A DNA stretch of 64,000 nucleotides from Rugamonas apoptosis (GCF_014042355.1 NZ_JACEZU010000004.1:62001-126000), one strand, 5' to 3'. Positions 1-10,009 are shown, counted from the stretch's first letter. A program made the numbers and translations. The notes: generated by a model not told the origin, from the letters alone.

Positions 1-167
1 GGCACGAATTCGCCGGCCTGCCCAGGGACCATGCCCATTGGCGCACCCTGTTGGCCGGGCCGCGGATACGCCAGGTGACACTGCCGCTGGCCAACCACAC
101 TTTCGCGCGCGCCGCGTGGCGCGACGAAGTGGCGGCCCTGTGCGCGGACTGGATCGCATCGTGGTGA
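1..167 (+). CDS. C-terminal end of a probable alpha/beta hydrolase (exosortase A-associated type), cut by the window edge
   Basis: The frame beginning at base 3 is open to a TGA at 165-167 and gives about 54 residues ending in ALCADWIASW. A histidine followed by TFARAAW lies where alpha/beta hydrolases carry their last catalytic histidine. The stop lies just upstream of the next gene's start. XrtA/PEP-CTERM loci usually carry two hydrolases of this kind next to glycosyltransferases, and the genes to the right fit such a locus. The family assignment rests on this short tail and on context, so it is tentative. Confidence 0.5.
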   Translation, partial: HEFAGLPRDHAHWRTLLAGPRIRQVTLPLANHTFARAAWRDEVAALCADWIASW

Positions 168-178
168 AGGGAGTGCTG

Positions 179-1417
179 ATGGTCGCGTTCCACTATCCGC
201 CCATGCGCGGCAGCAGCGGCATCCAGCGCACCCTGAAGTTCGCTCAATACCTGCCACGTTCAGACTGGCAACCGGTGGTGCTGTCGGCCCATCCGCGCGC
301 CTATCCGGACACCAGCACTGACCAATTGACGGATACTTGCGCCGGCCCGCCCGTCTGGCGCAGCGCGGCCTGGGACGCGGCGCGCCACCTGGCCATCCGG
401 GGCCGCTATCCCGCATTGCTGGCGCAGCCCGACCGCTGGATCTCCTGGTGGCTCAGCGCTGTGCCGGCCGGACTGCGGCTGATCCGCCGGCACCGGCCAA
501 GTATCATCTGGTCCAGTTATCCGATCGCCACCGCGCACCTGGTGGCCTTGACCTTGCATCGGCTGACCGGATTGCCGTGGGTGGCCGACCAGCGCGATCC
601 CCTCACGGAACCGGGCTACCCGGCCGACCCGCGCACGCACCGCATCCACCAATGGATAGAAGCCCAGGCGGCGAGTCGCGGCGCGGCCATCGTCTGCACC
701 ACGCCTGGCGCCATGCGCGCCTGCCAGGAGCGCCATTCCACTTTGGCCGACGGCCGGTTGCGCCTGATCGAGAACGGCTACGACGAAGACAACTTCCGGG
801 ACGCGACGGCCAGCGTCCGGCCCCAGCGGGAAGGCGGCGGCCAGTTTCGCCTGCTCCATAGCGGCCTGGTCTACCCTTCCGAACGCGACCCGCGGCCATT
901 GTTCGCCGCGCTGCGCCGCCTGCGAGCCAGCGGCGAGATCGAGGCCGACAATTTCAGGCTGGTGCTGCGGGCCCACGGCCACGAAGACTTCCTGCGTCCG
1001 TTGATCGCGCGCGACCAGATCGAGGCGCTGGTTGAACTGGCGCCGCCGCTGCCGTACCAGCACGCATTGGCGGAAATGCTGGCGGCCGACGGATTACTGC
1101 TGCTCCAGGCCGCCAATTGCAACCACCAGATTCCAGCCAAACTGTACGAATACCTGCGCGCGGGCCGGCCGCTGCTGGCATTGACCGACCCGGCCGGCGA
1201 CACCGCCGCCACCCTGCGCGGCGCCGGCATCGACACCATCGCCAGGCTCGATTCGGAAGCGGACATCGCGATGGCGCTGTCGCGCTTCTTGCGGCTGGCG
1301 CGCCACGGTGTCGCCCCGCTGGCCCATCCCGACACCATCGCGAGCCATTCGCGTGCCGCCCGCACGCTGGAACTGGCGGCCCTGTTTGATGAAATTGCGA
1401 CGAGGGGGAACAAATGA
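179..1417 (+). CDS. Glycosyltransferase of an exopolysaccharide (XrtA/PEP-CTERM) locus
   Basis: A 412-residue protein that opens with a glycosyltransferase-4-like N-terminus (HYPPMRGSSGIQRT near residues 4-17) and has a Rossmann-like C-terminal half with a sugar-nucleotide-binding region (KLYEYLRAGRPLLAL). It probably transfers a sugar from a nucleotide donor to a lipid-linked glycan at the cytoplasmic face. I start it at ATG 179 because AAGGGAG lies five bases upstream; the frame stays open to 38, but that part overlaps the preceding hydrolase frame. It overlaps the following TPR gene by four bases, so the two are probably translated together. Donor and acceptor cannot be read from the sequence. 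Confidence 0.8.
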   Translation: MVAFHYPPMRGSSGIQRTLKFAQYLPRSDWQPVVLSAHPRAYPDTSTDQLTDTCAGPPVWRSAAWDAARHLAIRGRYPALLAQPDRWISWWLSAVPAGLRLIRRHRPSIIWSSYPIATAHLVALTLHRLTGLPWVADQRDPLTEPGYPADPRTHRIHQWIEAQAASRGAAIVCTTPGAMRACQERHSTLADGRLRLIENGYDEDNFRDATASVRPQREGGGQFRLLHSGLVYPSERDPRPLFAALRRLRASGEIEADNFRLVLRAHGHEDFLRPLIARDQIEALVELAPPLPYQHALAEMLAADGLLLLQAANCNHQIPAKLYEYLRAGRPLLALTDPAGDTAATLRGAGIDTIARLDSEADIAMALSRFLRLARHGVAPLAHPDTIASHSRAARTLELAALFDEIATRGNK

Positions 1418-2040
1418 AACCGTACCAAGCACTGTGCATCCTGCTGCTGCCGGGCGCCGTCCACGCCGGCGTTGCCGACTGCGGGCCGCTGATCCACAAT
1501 GAGATCGGCGGCGACTACACCAACGCCAACGATAGAAAGACGCTGGGCGTGGTGGAACAATTCCACTTCACGCCCGATGTCGAACACCTGATCCGGGGCG
1601 CGAGCGGCAAGCTCGGTGACGATATCGGCTACACGCTCGACCACTTCCCCAACCATCACCGGGCGTTGGCCGCCATGGCCAGGCTGGCGTTGCGCGACAA
1701 GACCAGCAAGCCGCTGGGGGCGCGCTACACGGTGGAGTGCTATTTCGACCGCGCCCTGCGCACGCGCGCCGACGATCCCCAAGTGCATTCGCTGTTCGGC
1801 GGCTATCTGCTGGCTCTCGGTAACCTGGACGCGGCGCTCGATCAACTGCGCGAGGCGGCGCGGCTGGCCCCGGAGAACGCCACCAACCAGTACAACCTGG
1901 GCCTGCTCTATCTGCGCAAGCAAAACTACGCCGAGGCGCTTGCTTGCGCCCACGCCGCCTACGCCAAGGGCTATCCGTTACCGGGTCTGAAGAACAAGCT
2001 GGCCGCCGCCGGCCAATGGCGTGACGCGCCCAAGCCCTAG
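1414..2040 (+). CDS. Exported tetratricopeptide-repeat protein
   Basis: A 208-residue protein with a short signal peptide (cleavage near AVHA-GVADC). About two TPR units occupy residues 120-190 (LFGGYLLALGNLDAALDQL and YNLGLLYLRKQNYAEAL). It starts inside the last codons of the glycosyltransferase (ATGA overlap), so it belongs to the same operon. TPR proteins are common partners in exopolysaccharide assembly and export. That role is an inference from position; no enzymatic motif is visible. Confidence 0.75.
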   Translation: MKPYQALCILLLPGAVHAGVADCGPLIHNEIGGDYTNANDRKTLGVVEQFHFTPDVEHLIRGASGKLGDDIGYTLDHFPNHHRALAAMARLALRDKTSKPLGARYTVECYFDRALRTRADDPQVHSLFGGYLLALGNLDAALDQLREAARLAPENATNQYNLGLLYLRKQNYAEALACAHAAYAKGYPLPGLKNKLAAAGQWRDAPKP

Positions 2041-2077
2041 CCCCGGACCTACATATAAGCCACTTCGCGCCATAGGC

Positions 2078-2097
2078 CCGGGGACACAGGCCCCCGG
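2078..2097. terminator. GC-rich hairpin between convergent genes
   Basis: CCGGGG at 2078-2083 pairs with CCCCGG at 2092-2097 around an eight-base loop, in the 65-base gap between the TPR gene and prsR, which converge here. There is no T-tract, so termination is only a possibility. Confidence 0.3.
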
Positions 2098-2105
2098 ACG
2101 GCATG

Positions 2106-3461
2106 TCAGCCAGCGCTGCGCAGCCCATGGTGGGCCATCAGGTCGTACAGCGTGGGGCGGCTCACGCCCAGCAGTTCAGCCGCCTTGACGATATTGCCGT
2201 CCACCCGGGCCAGCGCCCTGACCATGACGCGATACTCGGCGGCCTCCCTGGCCTGGCGCAGGTTGATCGCCTCCTCGGCCAGTTCCGCCTCCGGCAGGCC
2301 CAGGTCCGCGGCCGTGATCCGCGGGCCTTCGGCCATGATCACGGCGCGCTTGATGCAGTTCTCCATCTCGCGCACATTGCCCGGCCAGGTGTAGGCTTCG
2401 ATCGCCGCCAGCGCCTCCGGGCTGAAGGCCATCGCCGGCCGGCCCTCGGCGGCGCTGTATTTGTGCTTGAAGTGGTGGGCCAGCAAGGCGCCATCGCCCA
2501 CCCGCTCGCGCAGCGCCGGTATCATCAGCACGATTTCGCTGAGACGGTAGAACAGGTCGTCGCGGAAGCGGCCGGCCTGGGCCAGCGCCCGCAGGTTCTG
2601 ATGGGTGGCGCACACGATGCGCACGTCCACCCCGATCTCGGCGCGCCCGCCCACCCGTTCGATCACGCGCTCCTGCAGGAAGCGCAGCAGCTTGGCCTGC
2701 AAGGCCATCGCCATGTCGCCGATCTCGTCCAGGAACAGCGTGCCGCCGTGGGCCAGTTCGATCTTGCCCAGGGTCTGGCGCATGGCGCCCGTAAACGCCC
2801 CCTTTTCGTAGCCGAATAGTTCGCTCTCCAGCAGATGTTCAGGGATGGCGGCGCAGTTGATGGCCACAAAGCGCTTGTCGTGCCGTGCGCTGAGCGCATG
2901 CAGGCCGCGCGCCAGCAGCTCTTTACCGCAGCCCGAGTCGCCCAGCAGCATGACCGTGGCCGATGAAGGCGCCACCTTTTCCACGCTGCGGCAAACCTTG
3001 AGCATGCCCGGGTCACGGCTGACGATGCCCGCCAGCGGGGTATCCGCCTGGGTTTGCAGCATGCGGCGGTTCTCTTGCTGGATCTCGTGCAGATAATAGG
3101 CGCGACCGATCACCAGCGCGAGCAGGTCGGCGTCCAGCGGCTTCTGATGAAAGTCGTAGGCGCCGGCACTGATGGCCTTCAAGGCATTGCCGCGGTCCTG
3201 GTTGCCCGACAGGATGATCACTTTGGTATCGGGCGCCGCCGCCAGGATCAGCGACAACAGCGCCAGTCCCTCGCTGGCGCCATCGGGATCGGGCGGCAAG
3301 CCCAGGTCCATCGTCACCACGGCCGGCTGGTGGCGGCGCAACTGGGCCAGCGCCGTTTCCCGGTCCGCCGCCAGCACCACCTCGTATTGGTCCAGGCTCC
3401 AGCGCAACTGGGTTTGCAGACCCGCGTCGTCTTCGATGACCAGCAATTTCTTCTTGCTCAT
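2106..3461 (-). CDS. prsR: PEP-CTERM system sigma-54 response regulator PrsR
   Basis: A 451-residue NtrC-type activator. The N-terminal receiver domain has the acidic pair D11/D12, phospho-acceptor D52 and K107. The AAA+ domain has a Walker A GDSGCGKE at 174-181, the sigma-54 contact motif GAFTGA at 221-226 and a Walker B ending FLDE. The C-terminus is a Fis-type helix-turn-helix ([19 protein letters not shown]). In XrtA loci PrsR is phosphorylated by PrsK and activates RpoN-dependent promoters of PEP-CTERM and exopolysaccharide genes. It lies 14 bases downstream of prsK. The Walker A has DSGC where ESGT is usual, which is unlikely to abolish activity. Confidence 0.93.
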   Translation of the reverse strand: MSKKKLLVIEDDAGLQTQLRWSLDQYEVVLAADRETALAQLRRHQPAVVTMDLGLPPDPDGASEGLALLSLILAAAPDTKVIILSGNQDRGNALKAISAGAYDFHQKPLDADLLALVIGRAYYLHEIQQENRRMLQTQADTPLAGIVSRDPGMLKVCRSVEKVAPSSATVMLLGDSGCGKELLARGLHALSARHDKRFVAINCAAIPEHLLESELFGYEKGAFTGAMRQTLGKIELAHGGTLFLDEIGDMAMALQAKLLRFLQERVIERVGGRAEIGVDVRIVCATHQNLRALAQAGRFRDDLFYRLSEIVLMIPALRERVGDGALLAHHFKHKYSAAEGRPAMAFSPEALAAIEAYTWPGNVREMENCIKRAVIMAEGPRITAADLGLPEAELAEEAINLRQAREAAEYRVMVRALARVDGNIVKAAELLGVSRPTLYDLMAHHGLRSAG

Positions 3462-3475
3462 CGCGGCCCCCGGTC

Positions 3476-5536
3476 CTATGCCGCCGCCGCGGCTTGTTGG
3501 TACAGCGGCAGCACCAGCCGGAAGGTCGAGCCCTTTCCCGGTGTGCTGGCCACCTCCAGTTCGCCGCCCAGGTCGCGGATGTACTCGCGGCTCTCGAACA
3601 CACCGATGCCCATGCCGGCCGGCTTGGTGCTGTCAAACGGCTGGAACAAATGCTCGCGGATGAATTGCGCGCTCATGCCATGCCCTGTGTCGCACAGTTC
3701 GACCACGGCGGCCTGTCCCACATGGAGCAGGCGCACGGTGATGCTGCCGCCCGGCGGCGTGGCCTCAAGCGCGTTCTGCAGCAAGTGCCCCAGCACCCGT
3801 TCCAGGCGGCCACCGTCGGCCCGCACCATCAGGCCAGGCGCGCAGCTGACCAGCTGCGGCGCCGGGTCCCGCGCCGCGTAGGCTTGCACCGCGCGGGTCA
3901 GCAGGTGGTCCAGTGCCAGCGGACTGTCCTGCTCCCTCACCTGTTCCTTGTCCGGGCTGCGGTGCAGCTTGCGCAGCAACAGTGTCATCTTGTCGACCGA
4001 ATGGGCCAGCGTGGCCAGCATATCCTGCTGGAAGGCGGGATTGTTCTGGTGGCGTTCCGCGTTCGACAGCAGCAACGAGAGCTGCGACACGAGATTCTTC
4101 AGGTCGTGCACGATAAACGCGGACATGCGGTTGAACGATTCGAACTGGCGCGCCACCGCCAGCGAATCGGCCGAATCGCGGTGGGCCAGGCAGCCGGCCG
4201 CCTGGCTGCCCGCGATCTTGAGCAAGTCCGTCACTTCCCAGTTGAGCGCCATGCGCACGCGGGGCTGGTCCAGCGTGACAAAGCCGAACAGGTGTCCATG
4301 CAGCATCAGGGGCACCACCAGCCACGCCTGGCCCAGCGCCGCCAGCCACGATGGCGTTTGCAATTGTTCGTAGGGGTGCGCCTGCTGGCGCCATTGCGCG
4401 ACGTCGATCACCCACTGGCGCTGTTCCAGGAACAAACAGAAAGCGCTGTCGGCCGGCTCGGCCGCTTGCGGCAAGGCCAGGTTCCAGCCCGCCGCCGGCT
4501 CGAAGCGCTGCCGTTCACGCCGTATCCACAAGGTGCCGGCGGGACTTTCCACCAGCGCCGCCACGGCCTGGATGGTGCGCTCGCCCAGCGCCGGGCCATC
4601 GTCGGCCAGCGCACGGGTAAAGCGCAGCCATTCCTGGCGGTAGTCGTAGCTGCCCTGATAAAAATGCTTGTTGATCAGGACTTTCAGGCTGGCCCGCATG
4701 GCGCCTGAAAACAGCACCCCCGCCAGCAGCAAGGCGGCGCCGAACAGGCAGGCCAGTTGCATCAACGGCCCCCAGGCGCCGCCGACATAGCGCAGGTAGT
4801 AGGCACTCGACGCCATCGCCAGCAGATAGGTGGCCGATCCCAGCAGCGCGGCGGAACGGAACAGGATCTGGCGCGACAGCGACAGCCCCGGCGCCCAGGC
4901 CGGATTGCGCGCGGCCGCGATGCCGATCAGCGGCGCGCACAAAGCATTGACGATGCCGCGCGCGGCCCAAATGTCATGGTTTACCTGACGGAACAGCAAG
5001 GCGTCGCTGTACAGGTAGAAATCGTAGGCGAACAGCCCGCCTATGCCCAGGCAGGCGAACTTGATGCCCCACCGCCCAAAGGCTGGCGTGTTGCGGTACA
5101 GGTGCTCCACCAACAGCATGCCCAGTACGGCCAGCATCAAACGGGTGGCGATGGTCAGTGTGGCGCCGTCGACGGCCGGCCCCAGCCACGCGTAGCCGGC
5201 GCCGCCGGCGACGGACGGCGCGACCAGGGCGGCCAGTACCGCCAGCAGTCCGGCCGATGGGCGCCGTTGTTGTGTATGCAATCGCTGGAGCAGGACCAGC
5301 CACGCGCAAGTGCGTGCCAGTTCCAGCCACAGTTCGGCCGCCGCCATGGGCAGGCGCTCTCCGAGGGCGATGCTGGAGGCCCAGGCGGCTGTCATCAGGC
5401 AAGCACAAGCCAGCCCGGCACTGTGGGGCCGGGACCGCCAATTTTTCAGCAGCAACAGGCACAACAGCGTGAATGCGACACCGGCGCTGCCGTAGCTGAA
5501 GGCGGCGATGTCATGCGCCGTCCATTGGGCCAGCAT
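3476..5536 (-). CDS. prsK: XrtA/PEP-CTERM system histidine kinase PrsK
   Basis: A 686-residue membrane sensor. The first 280 or so residues contain many hydrophobic segments, followed by a GAF-like region (about 300-450). The dimerisation helix carries the phospho-accepting histidine in FIVHDLKN (H477), and the HATPase domain has an N-box (LLQNALEA) and G-box (CDTGHGM, GMGIGVF). It shares a base with the stop of the upstream sugar transferase (TGATG) and is followed closely by prsR, making a three-gene operon. The kinase is known from PEP-CTERM loci as the partner of PrsR; the signal it senses is unknown. Confidence 0.92.
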   Translation of the reverse strand: MLAQWTAHDIAAFSYGSAGVAFTLLCLLLLKNWRSRPHSAGLACACLMTAAWASSIALGERLPMAAAELWLELARTCAWLVLLQRLHTQQRRPSAGLLAVLAALVAPSVAGGAGYAWLGPAVDGATLTIATRLMLAVLGMLLVEHLYRNTPAFGRWGIKFACLGIGGLFAYDFYLYSDALLFRQVNHDIWAARGIVNALCAPLIGIAAARNPAWAPGLSLSRQILFRSAALLGSATYLLAMASSAYYLRYVGGAWGPLMQLACLFGAALLLAGVLFSGAMRASLKVLINKHFYQGSYDYRQEWLRFTRALADDGPALGERTIQAVAALVESPAGTLWIRRERQRFEPAAGWNLALPQAAEPADSAFCLFLEQRQWVIDVAQWRQQAHPYEQLQTPSWLAALGQAWLVVPLMLHGHLFGFVTLDQPRVRMALNWEVTDLLKIAGSQAAGCLAHRDSADSLAVARQFESFNRMSAFIVHDLKNLVSQLSLLLSNAERHQNNPAFQQDMLATLAHSVDKMTLLLRKLHRSPDKEQVREQDSPLALDHLLTRAVQAYAARDPAPQLVSCAPGLMVRADGGRLERVLGHLLQNALEATPPGGSITVRLLHVGQAAVVELCDTGHGMSAQFIREHLFQPFDSTKPAGMGIGVFESREYIRDLGGELEVASTPGKGSTFRLVLPLYQQAAAAA

Positions 5537-6912
5537 CAGCGGCTGCCTTTGCCAAACAACACCACCTGTACCGTGTCGATCAGGATCAGCAAATCCAGGA
5601 ACAGGCTGTTGTTCTTGACGTAATACAGGTCGTATTGCAGTTTTTGCACGGCGTCATTCACCGACGCGCCATAGCGATACCGTACCTGGGCCAGCCCCGT
5701 GATGCCGGGCTTGATGGTGTGGCGCACGTTGTAATAGGCCACCTCACCGCACAACTGTTCCACGAAGTAACCGCGCTCGGGACGCGGCCCGACGAAGCTC
5801 ATCTCGCCCTTGAATACATTGAGCATCTGCGGCAGTTCGTCGATCCGCAGCTTGCGTATCCAGTAGCCCACGCGCGTCACGCGCGGGTCGTCGGTGCTGG
5901 CCCAGCGGGGCTGGCCATCGCGCTCCGCGTCCTGGCCCATGCTACGGAACTTGAGCACATTGAAGTTGCGCCCATTCTTGCCTACCCGCTGCTGCTGGTA
6001 GAACACGGGGCCGCCGTCCTCCGCCACGATCAGCGCGGCCGTCAGCAGCATCAGCGGCAAGGTGACCAGGCAGATGGCGGCGCTGGCCGTCAGGTCAAAG
6101 CCGCGCTTAACGGCGGCGCGCAGGAAACTCTGGTCGAAGCCTCCGCCGAAGATCAGGAAACTCGGCTGCAACGAGTCGATGCGGATCTGGCACGCTTCGC
6201 GCTCGAAGAAGGTGGCCGCGTCCGTGATGCGCAAGCCGCCCAGCGCGCATTCGAGCAATTGGCGCACGGGGAAGGCGCCATTGCGGCGGTCGCCCACCGT
6301 GATGACGATCTCCGTCGCCCCATGGCTGCGCGCCAGGGCCAGCAAGGACTGGTCGGCCGGCAGCAGCGCCTGGGCCGCCACGCGCGACGGTTCCCCGGCC
6401 ACCGGCACGCAGCCCACCACTTCAAACTGGTGCAGACCGGCGCGGTCGGCGGCCAGCGCCAGGCAATCGCTGGCCGTGGCCCCGTCACCGACCAGGATCA
6501 CGCGCTCCATCAGCATGCTCGACCGGGACGACGCCAGCACGGCCAGCCGGATCAGCAGCACGCCCAGCGCGCCCAGCATGAAGACCACCAGGGCCGACGG
6601 CCCGAACTGGATGGCCGGCGCCACCCCGATCAGCATGCTCAGCAGGCCGAATCCCAGCGCAAACGAAGGCAGTATACGCAACAGCGTGTGTTTGATGTCT
6701 TCCCGAGAATTATTTTGGTACATGCCCAGCGTACTCATGCTAAATACCAGCACCAGGGCGAACGCCAGTGCGGACAGATAGGGCGAGTCGTGCTGGCGCC
6801 GTCCCAGCCAGGTGACGGATGGGGCCGCTGCCACGGTCAGCAGGATCAGCAACTCCATCAGCAGCAACATGAAGCCCATTTTCGACACGTAATGGTGAAA
6901 TATCCTGATCAC
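5536..6912 (-). CDS. XrtA/PEP-CTERM-type polyprenyl-phosphate sugar transferase (exopolysaccharide initiation)
   Basis: A 458-residue integral membrane enzyme. The N-terminal half has hydrophobic segments and a CoA-binding-like fold. The C-terminal bacterial sugar-transferase domain has the hallmark KRGFDLTAS, LKFRSM, RKLRIDELPQ and SFVGPRPE motifs. It would attach the first sugar-phosphate to undecaprenyl phosphate. I chose GTG 6912 because GGAGGG lies four bases upstream and homologues begin with IRIF; the frame extends to a GTG at 6963 with no ribosome site. It is the first gene of the operon with prsK and prsR. Confidence 0.88.
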   Translation of the reverse strand: MIRIFHHYVSKMGFMLLLMELLILLTVAAAPSVTWLGRRQHDSPYLSALAFALVLVFSMSTLGMYQNNSREDIKHTLLRILPSFALGFGLLSMLIGVAPAIQFGPSALVVFMLGALGVLLIRLAVLASSRSSMLMERVILVGDGATASDCLALAADRAGLHQFEVVGCVPVAGEPSRVAAQALLPADQSLLALARSHGATEIVITVGDRRNGAFPVRQLLECALGGLRITDAATFFEREACQIRIDSLQPSFLIFGGGFDQSFLRAAVKRGFDLTASAAICLVTLPLMLLTAALIVAEDGGPVFYQQQRVGKNGRNFNVLKFRSMGQDAERDGQPRWASTDDPRVTRVGYWIRKLRIDELPQMLNVFKGEMSFVGPRPERGYFVEQLCGEVAYYNVRHTIKPGITGLAQVRYRYGASVNDAVQKLQYDLYYVKNNSLFLDLLILIDTVQVVLFGKGSR

Positions 6913-7038
6913 GACACCCTCCTGCCCACCCGGCTTGGCGGGGGAGCTTTCATCATGGCGCACAGTTGCAAGTCACATGTTGAGGCACCACAAGGCAGGG
7001 TTAGCGCGGCGGCAAATTTCCCCTCGCCACCCGCCAGG

Positions 7039-7068
7039 ATGACGCCACGGCGCCAAATGGTCTATAGT
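7039..7068 (+). promoter_or_regulatory. Candidate sigma-70 promoter of nadB
   Basis: ATGACG at 7039-7044 and TATAGT at 7063-7068 are separated by 18 bases. The predicted start is about 23 bases before the nadB ATG. The -10 is good and the -35 is partial. Confidence 0.45.
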
Positions 7069-7097
7069 AGAGGCCTTCACCGGATACAGACCTCACC

Positions 7098-8714
7098 ATG
7101 AAATTTGATGTTGCTATTGTCGGCAGCGGATTGGCCGGCTTGTCGGTCGCCCTGCATTTGGCCGAAACGCGCACGGTCGCGATCATTTCCAAACGTGCGC
7201 TGCAGGACGGTGCCAGTAACTGGGCCCAGGGCGGCATCGCCGCCGTGCTCGATTCGGGCGACAGCCACGCGGAACATATCAACGATACCTTGGTCGCCGG
7301 CGGCGGCCTGTGCGACGAAAGCGCCACCCGCTTCATCGTCGAGCACGGGCGGGAAGCCATCGAATGGCTGATCGAGCAAGGCGTGCCATTCACCCGTGAC
7401 GAATCGGCCGAACTGGGCTTCCACCTGACCCGCGAAGGCGGCCACAGCCAGCGCCGCATCATTCACGCGGCCGACGCCACCGGCCATGCCGTGCAAGTCA
7501 CGCTGGAAGAGAAAGTGCGGGCCCATCCGAACATCACGCTGTTCGAACACCATTGCGCCATCGACCTGATCACGTCGGATAAACTACATCCAGCCAAGAA
7601 AGGCCCTGCCCAGCCCAAGTGCCACGGCCTGTACGTGCAGGACGAGCAGACCGGCCAGGTGCATACCTTCGCGGCCGAGCACACGGTGCTGGCCACTGGC
7701 GGCGCCGGCAAGGTCTACCTGTACACCACCAACCCGGACACGGCCAGCGGCGACGGCATCGCCATGGCGTGGCGCGCCGGTTGCCGGGTGTCGAACATGG
7801 AATTCATCCAGTTCCACCCCACCTGCTTGTACCACCCGTACGCCAAGTCCTTCCTGATCACGGAAGCGATCCGGGGCGAAGGCGGCCTGCTCAAGCTGCC
7901 GCCCGAAGCGGGCGCGGCGGCCGGCACCCGCTTCATGCTGGCGCATGACGAGCGGGCGGAACTGGCGCCGCGCGACGTGGTGGCGCGCGCCATCGACTTC
8001 GAAATCAAGAAGCGCGGCCTGGACTATGTGCACCTGGACATCAGCCACAAGCCGGCTGAATTCCTGATCGAGCACTTCCCCACCATTTACGCGCGCTGCC
8101 TGGAACTGGGCATCGACATCACCAAGCAGCCGATTCCCATCGTGCCGGCCGCCCACTATACCTGCGGCGGCGTGGTGACCGACCTGGCTGGCCGCACCGA
8201 CCTGCCAGGCCTGTACGCCGTGGGCGAGACGGCTTGCACCGGCCTGCACGGCGCCAACCGGCTGGCCAGCAATTCGCTGCTGGAATGCCTGGTGATCGGC
8301 CGCGCCTGCGCCACCGACATCGCCGACAAGGAAAAGGATGAAATCCCCTACCTGCCGGACTGGGACGAAAGCCGGGTGACGGATGCGGACGAGGAAGTGG
8401 TGATTTCCCACAACTGGGACGAGCTGCGCCGCTTCATGTGGAATTATGTGGGCATCGTGCGCACCACCAAGCGCCTGGAACGGGCCCAGCACCGCATCGC
8501 GCTACTGAAGGAGGAGATCGACGAGTACTACCGCAATTTCCGCATCACCCACGACTTGCTGGAGCTGCGTAACCTGGTCGATGTGGCCTCGCTGATCGTC
8601 AACAGCGCCCTGCAGCGCCACGAGAGCCGCGGCCTGCACTTCAGCCGCGATTATCCGGAAACGCTGCCGAAGGCGCTGCCCAGCGTGCTGACGCCGTCGC
8701 GCCGCAAGGGCTGA
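7098..8714 (+). CDS. nadB: L-aspartate oxidase
   Basis: A 538-residue flavoprotein that oxidises L-aspartate to iminoaspartate, the first step of de novo NAD synthesis. It opens with the FAD-binding motif [12 protein letters not shown] and has the family block [12 protein letters not shown] near residues 37-48, the HPT segment of the succinate dehydrogenase flavoprotein fold ([10 protein letters not shown]), and a late [15 protein letters not shown] motif. Length is normal for NadB. No strong ribosome site precedes the ATG. The product is handed to NadA, encoded about 6 kb away on the other strand. Confidence 0.96.
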   Translation: MKFDVAIVGSGLAGLSVALHLAETRTVAIISKRALQDGASNWAQGGIAAVLDSGDSHAEHINDTLVAGGGLCDESATRFIVEHGREAIEWLIEQGVPFTRDESAELGFHLTREGGHSQRRIIHAADATGHAVQVTLEEKVRAHPNITLFEHHCAIDLITSDKLHPAKKGPAQPKCHGLYVQDEQTGQVHTFAAEHTVLATGGAGKVYLYTTNPDTASGDGIAMAWRAGCRVSNMEFIQFHPTCLYHPYAKSFLITEAIRGEGGLLKLPPEAGAAAGTRFMLAHDERAELAPRDVVARAIDFEIKKRGLDYVHLDISHKPAEFLIEHFPTIYARCLELGIDITKQPIPIVPAAHYTCGGVVTDLAGRTDLPGLYAVGETACTGLHGANRLASNSLLECLVIGRACATDIADKEKDEIPYLPDWDESRVTDADEEVVISHNWDELRRFMWNYVGIVRTTKRLERAQHRIALLKEEIDEYYRNFRITHDLLELRNLVDVASLIVNSALQRHESRGLHFSRDYPETLPKALPSVLTPSRRKG

Positions 8715-8738
8715 GGGCTGGGCGGTGACGCCAGACAG

Positions 8739-9518
8739 CTAAGGCACCGCCACCCCGTACTGCTGGCCGAGCCGTTTCAGTTCACCGCGCTCGACCAGCG
8801 TCCTGAAGGCCGCGTCGAAACGGGCGCGGAACTCGTCGTGTTGCGGGTCATGGGGGAAGGCGAAATAGCCATCCTGCTGGTCTAACGCCTGCGGCAGGGC
8901 CGCCACCGCGCCTGCCAGATGGAGCCGGGCCAGCACTGGCTCCGTGTTGCGCACATTGGTCGCGAACAGGTCCACGTGCTGGTGGGCCACCATCAGCAAC
9001 CCGCTTTCCACCGTGTTGGCCACGCTCGTATGCAGCCCCGCGCTGGCCTGGGTGAACGCCGCGCCATACACCCAACCGTTGAGGATCACGATACGCCGTT
9101 GCGCCAACCTGGCGTAATCGCCGGTCCACACGATGTGGGATGCCGGCCGGGCGTAGAATACCATCTGGTCGCGGTAGAACGGCAATTGGGAAAAGGCCAT
9201 CTGTCCCAGGCGGGCCGGCGATTTGTAAGGGCCGACCAGCAGATCCACCTTGCCCTGCGCGACCAGCGCCTGCGCGCGTGGCCAGGGATAGAGTTCGAAA
9301 CGCACGGTATCGTTCATCTGCTGCGCCACGCGCCGCACGATGGCAGGTCCAAGCCCGGTGAATTCGCCATCGGGCGCCCGTTCGTACACGCCCTCGAAAT
9401 GGGCACCGGCCACCAGCCATTCGCGTGCGATCGCCGGTCCGGCCGCCCCCAGCAACCACGGCGCCAGCGCCAGTAACGCGAACCGCCGCAACTTCCAGTT
9501 CGGCCATGCAGCCAGCAT
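8739..9518 (-). CDS. Periplasmic solute-binding protein (SBP_bac_3-like)
   Basis: A 259-residue exported protein with a signal peptide (cleavage near PAIA-REW). It has the two-lobed fold pattern of amino-acid-type binding proteins: GLGPAIVRRVAQQM early and AQGKVDLLVGPYKSPAR mid-protein. No permease or ATPase is adjacent, so it may serve a distant transporter or act as a stand-alone sensor protein. It converges with nadB across 24 bases. The ligand is unknown. Confidence 0.75.
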   Translation of the reverse strand: MLAAWPNWKLRRFALLALAPWLLGAAGPAIAREWLVAGAHFEGVYERAPDGEFTGLGPAIVRRVAQQMNDTVRFELYPWPRAQALVAQGKVDLLVGPYKSPARLGQMAFSQLPFYRDQMVFYARPASHIVWTGDYARLAQRRIVILNGWVYGAAFTQASAGLHTSVANTVESGLLMVAHQHVDLFATNVRNTEPVLARLHLAGAVAALPQALDQQDGYFAFPHDPQHDEFRARFDAAFRTLVERGELKRLGQQYGVAVP

Positions 9519-9557
9519 CTTCCTACCTCGCCCCAGAAAAACGCAGAAACGCGCTAC

Positions 9558-9881
9558 TCACATCCGCGAAAAATCGTAGTCGCGCTCGACCTTGCAGATA
9601 CGGGTCTTGTAACGCTCATACCACTGCTCCCTGCCAAGCTTCTGCGCCACCAGATGGGACGCATCGCGCTTCCAGGCCGCGATCGATTCCAGACTGTCCC
9701 AGTAGGAGACGGTGATGCCCAGCCCGTCACGCGCCGATTCAACACCGAGAAAGCCCCGCTGCTTCGCGGCCGCTTCCAGCATCGCGTCGGCCATGTCCCC
9801 ATAGCCATCATCGCCGCTGGTGCGGATGGACGTGAAGATCACCGCGTAATAGGGTGTGGCGCCAGTACTCGCAATCGACAT
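9558..9881 (-). CDS. Antibiotic biosynthesis monooxygenase (ABM) domain protein
   Basis: A 107-residue ferredoxin-fold protein of the ABM superfamily, which includes small cofactor-free monooxygenases and haem-degrading enzymes. Visible features are the strand YYAVIFTSIRT, the helix DAMLEAAAKQRGFLG and the motif VSYWDSLESIAAWK typical of the family. I start at ATG 9881 because AGGAGA lies just upstream; the longer frame to 9953 has no ribosome site. It is divergent from the GNAT gene. The substrate is not predictable. Confidence 0.8.
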   Translation of the reverse strand: MSIASTGATPYYAVIFTSIRTSGDDGYGDMADAMLEAAAKQRGFLGVESARDGLGITVSYWDSLESIAAWKRDASHLVAQKLGREQWYERYKTRICKVERDYDFSRM

Positions 9882-9941
9882 CGCATGTCTCCTGTTCGAT
9901 GATAGCATCGTCGCCGATCCGGGTGAACGATACCAAAACTG

Positions 9942-9954
9942 TACAATATACAAT
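9942..9954. promoter_or_regulatory. AT-rich divergent promoter island with doubled -10 (TACAAT)
   Basis: TACAAT occurs at 9942-9947 and again at 9949-9954 in the 128-base gap between the ABM and GNAT genes. The reverse strand also reads TATTGT-type -10 elements here, so both genes may start from this AT-rich patch. No clear -35 is present. Confidence 0.4.
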
Positions 9955-10009
9955 ATTCCGGCGGCGCGTATCGCCCTGCGTCACCGCTCAACCTTTCCCC
10001 CAAGACCAC

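Noticed and set aside
6913..7097. A sigma-54/PEP-CTERM-box promoter for the sugar transferase-prsK-prsR operon
   Set aside because: A TTGCA-like -12 is present but no GG lies at the required distance, and no clear inverted box was found.
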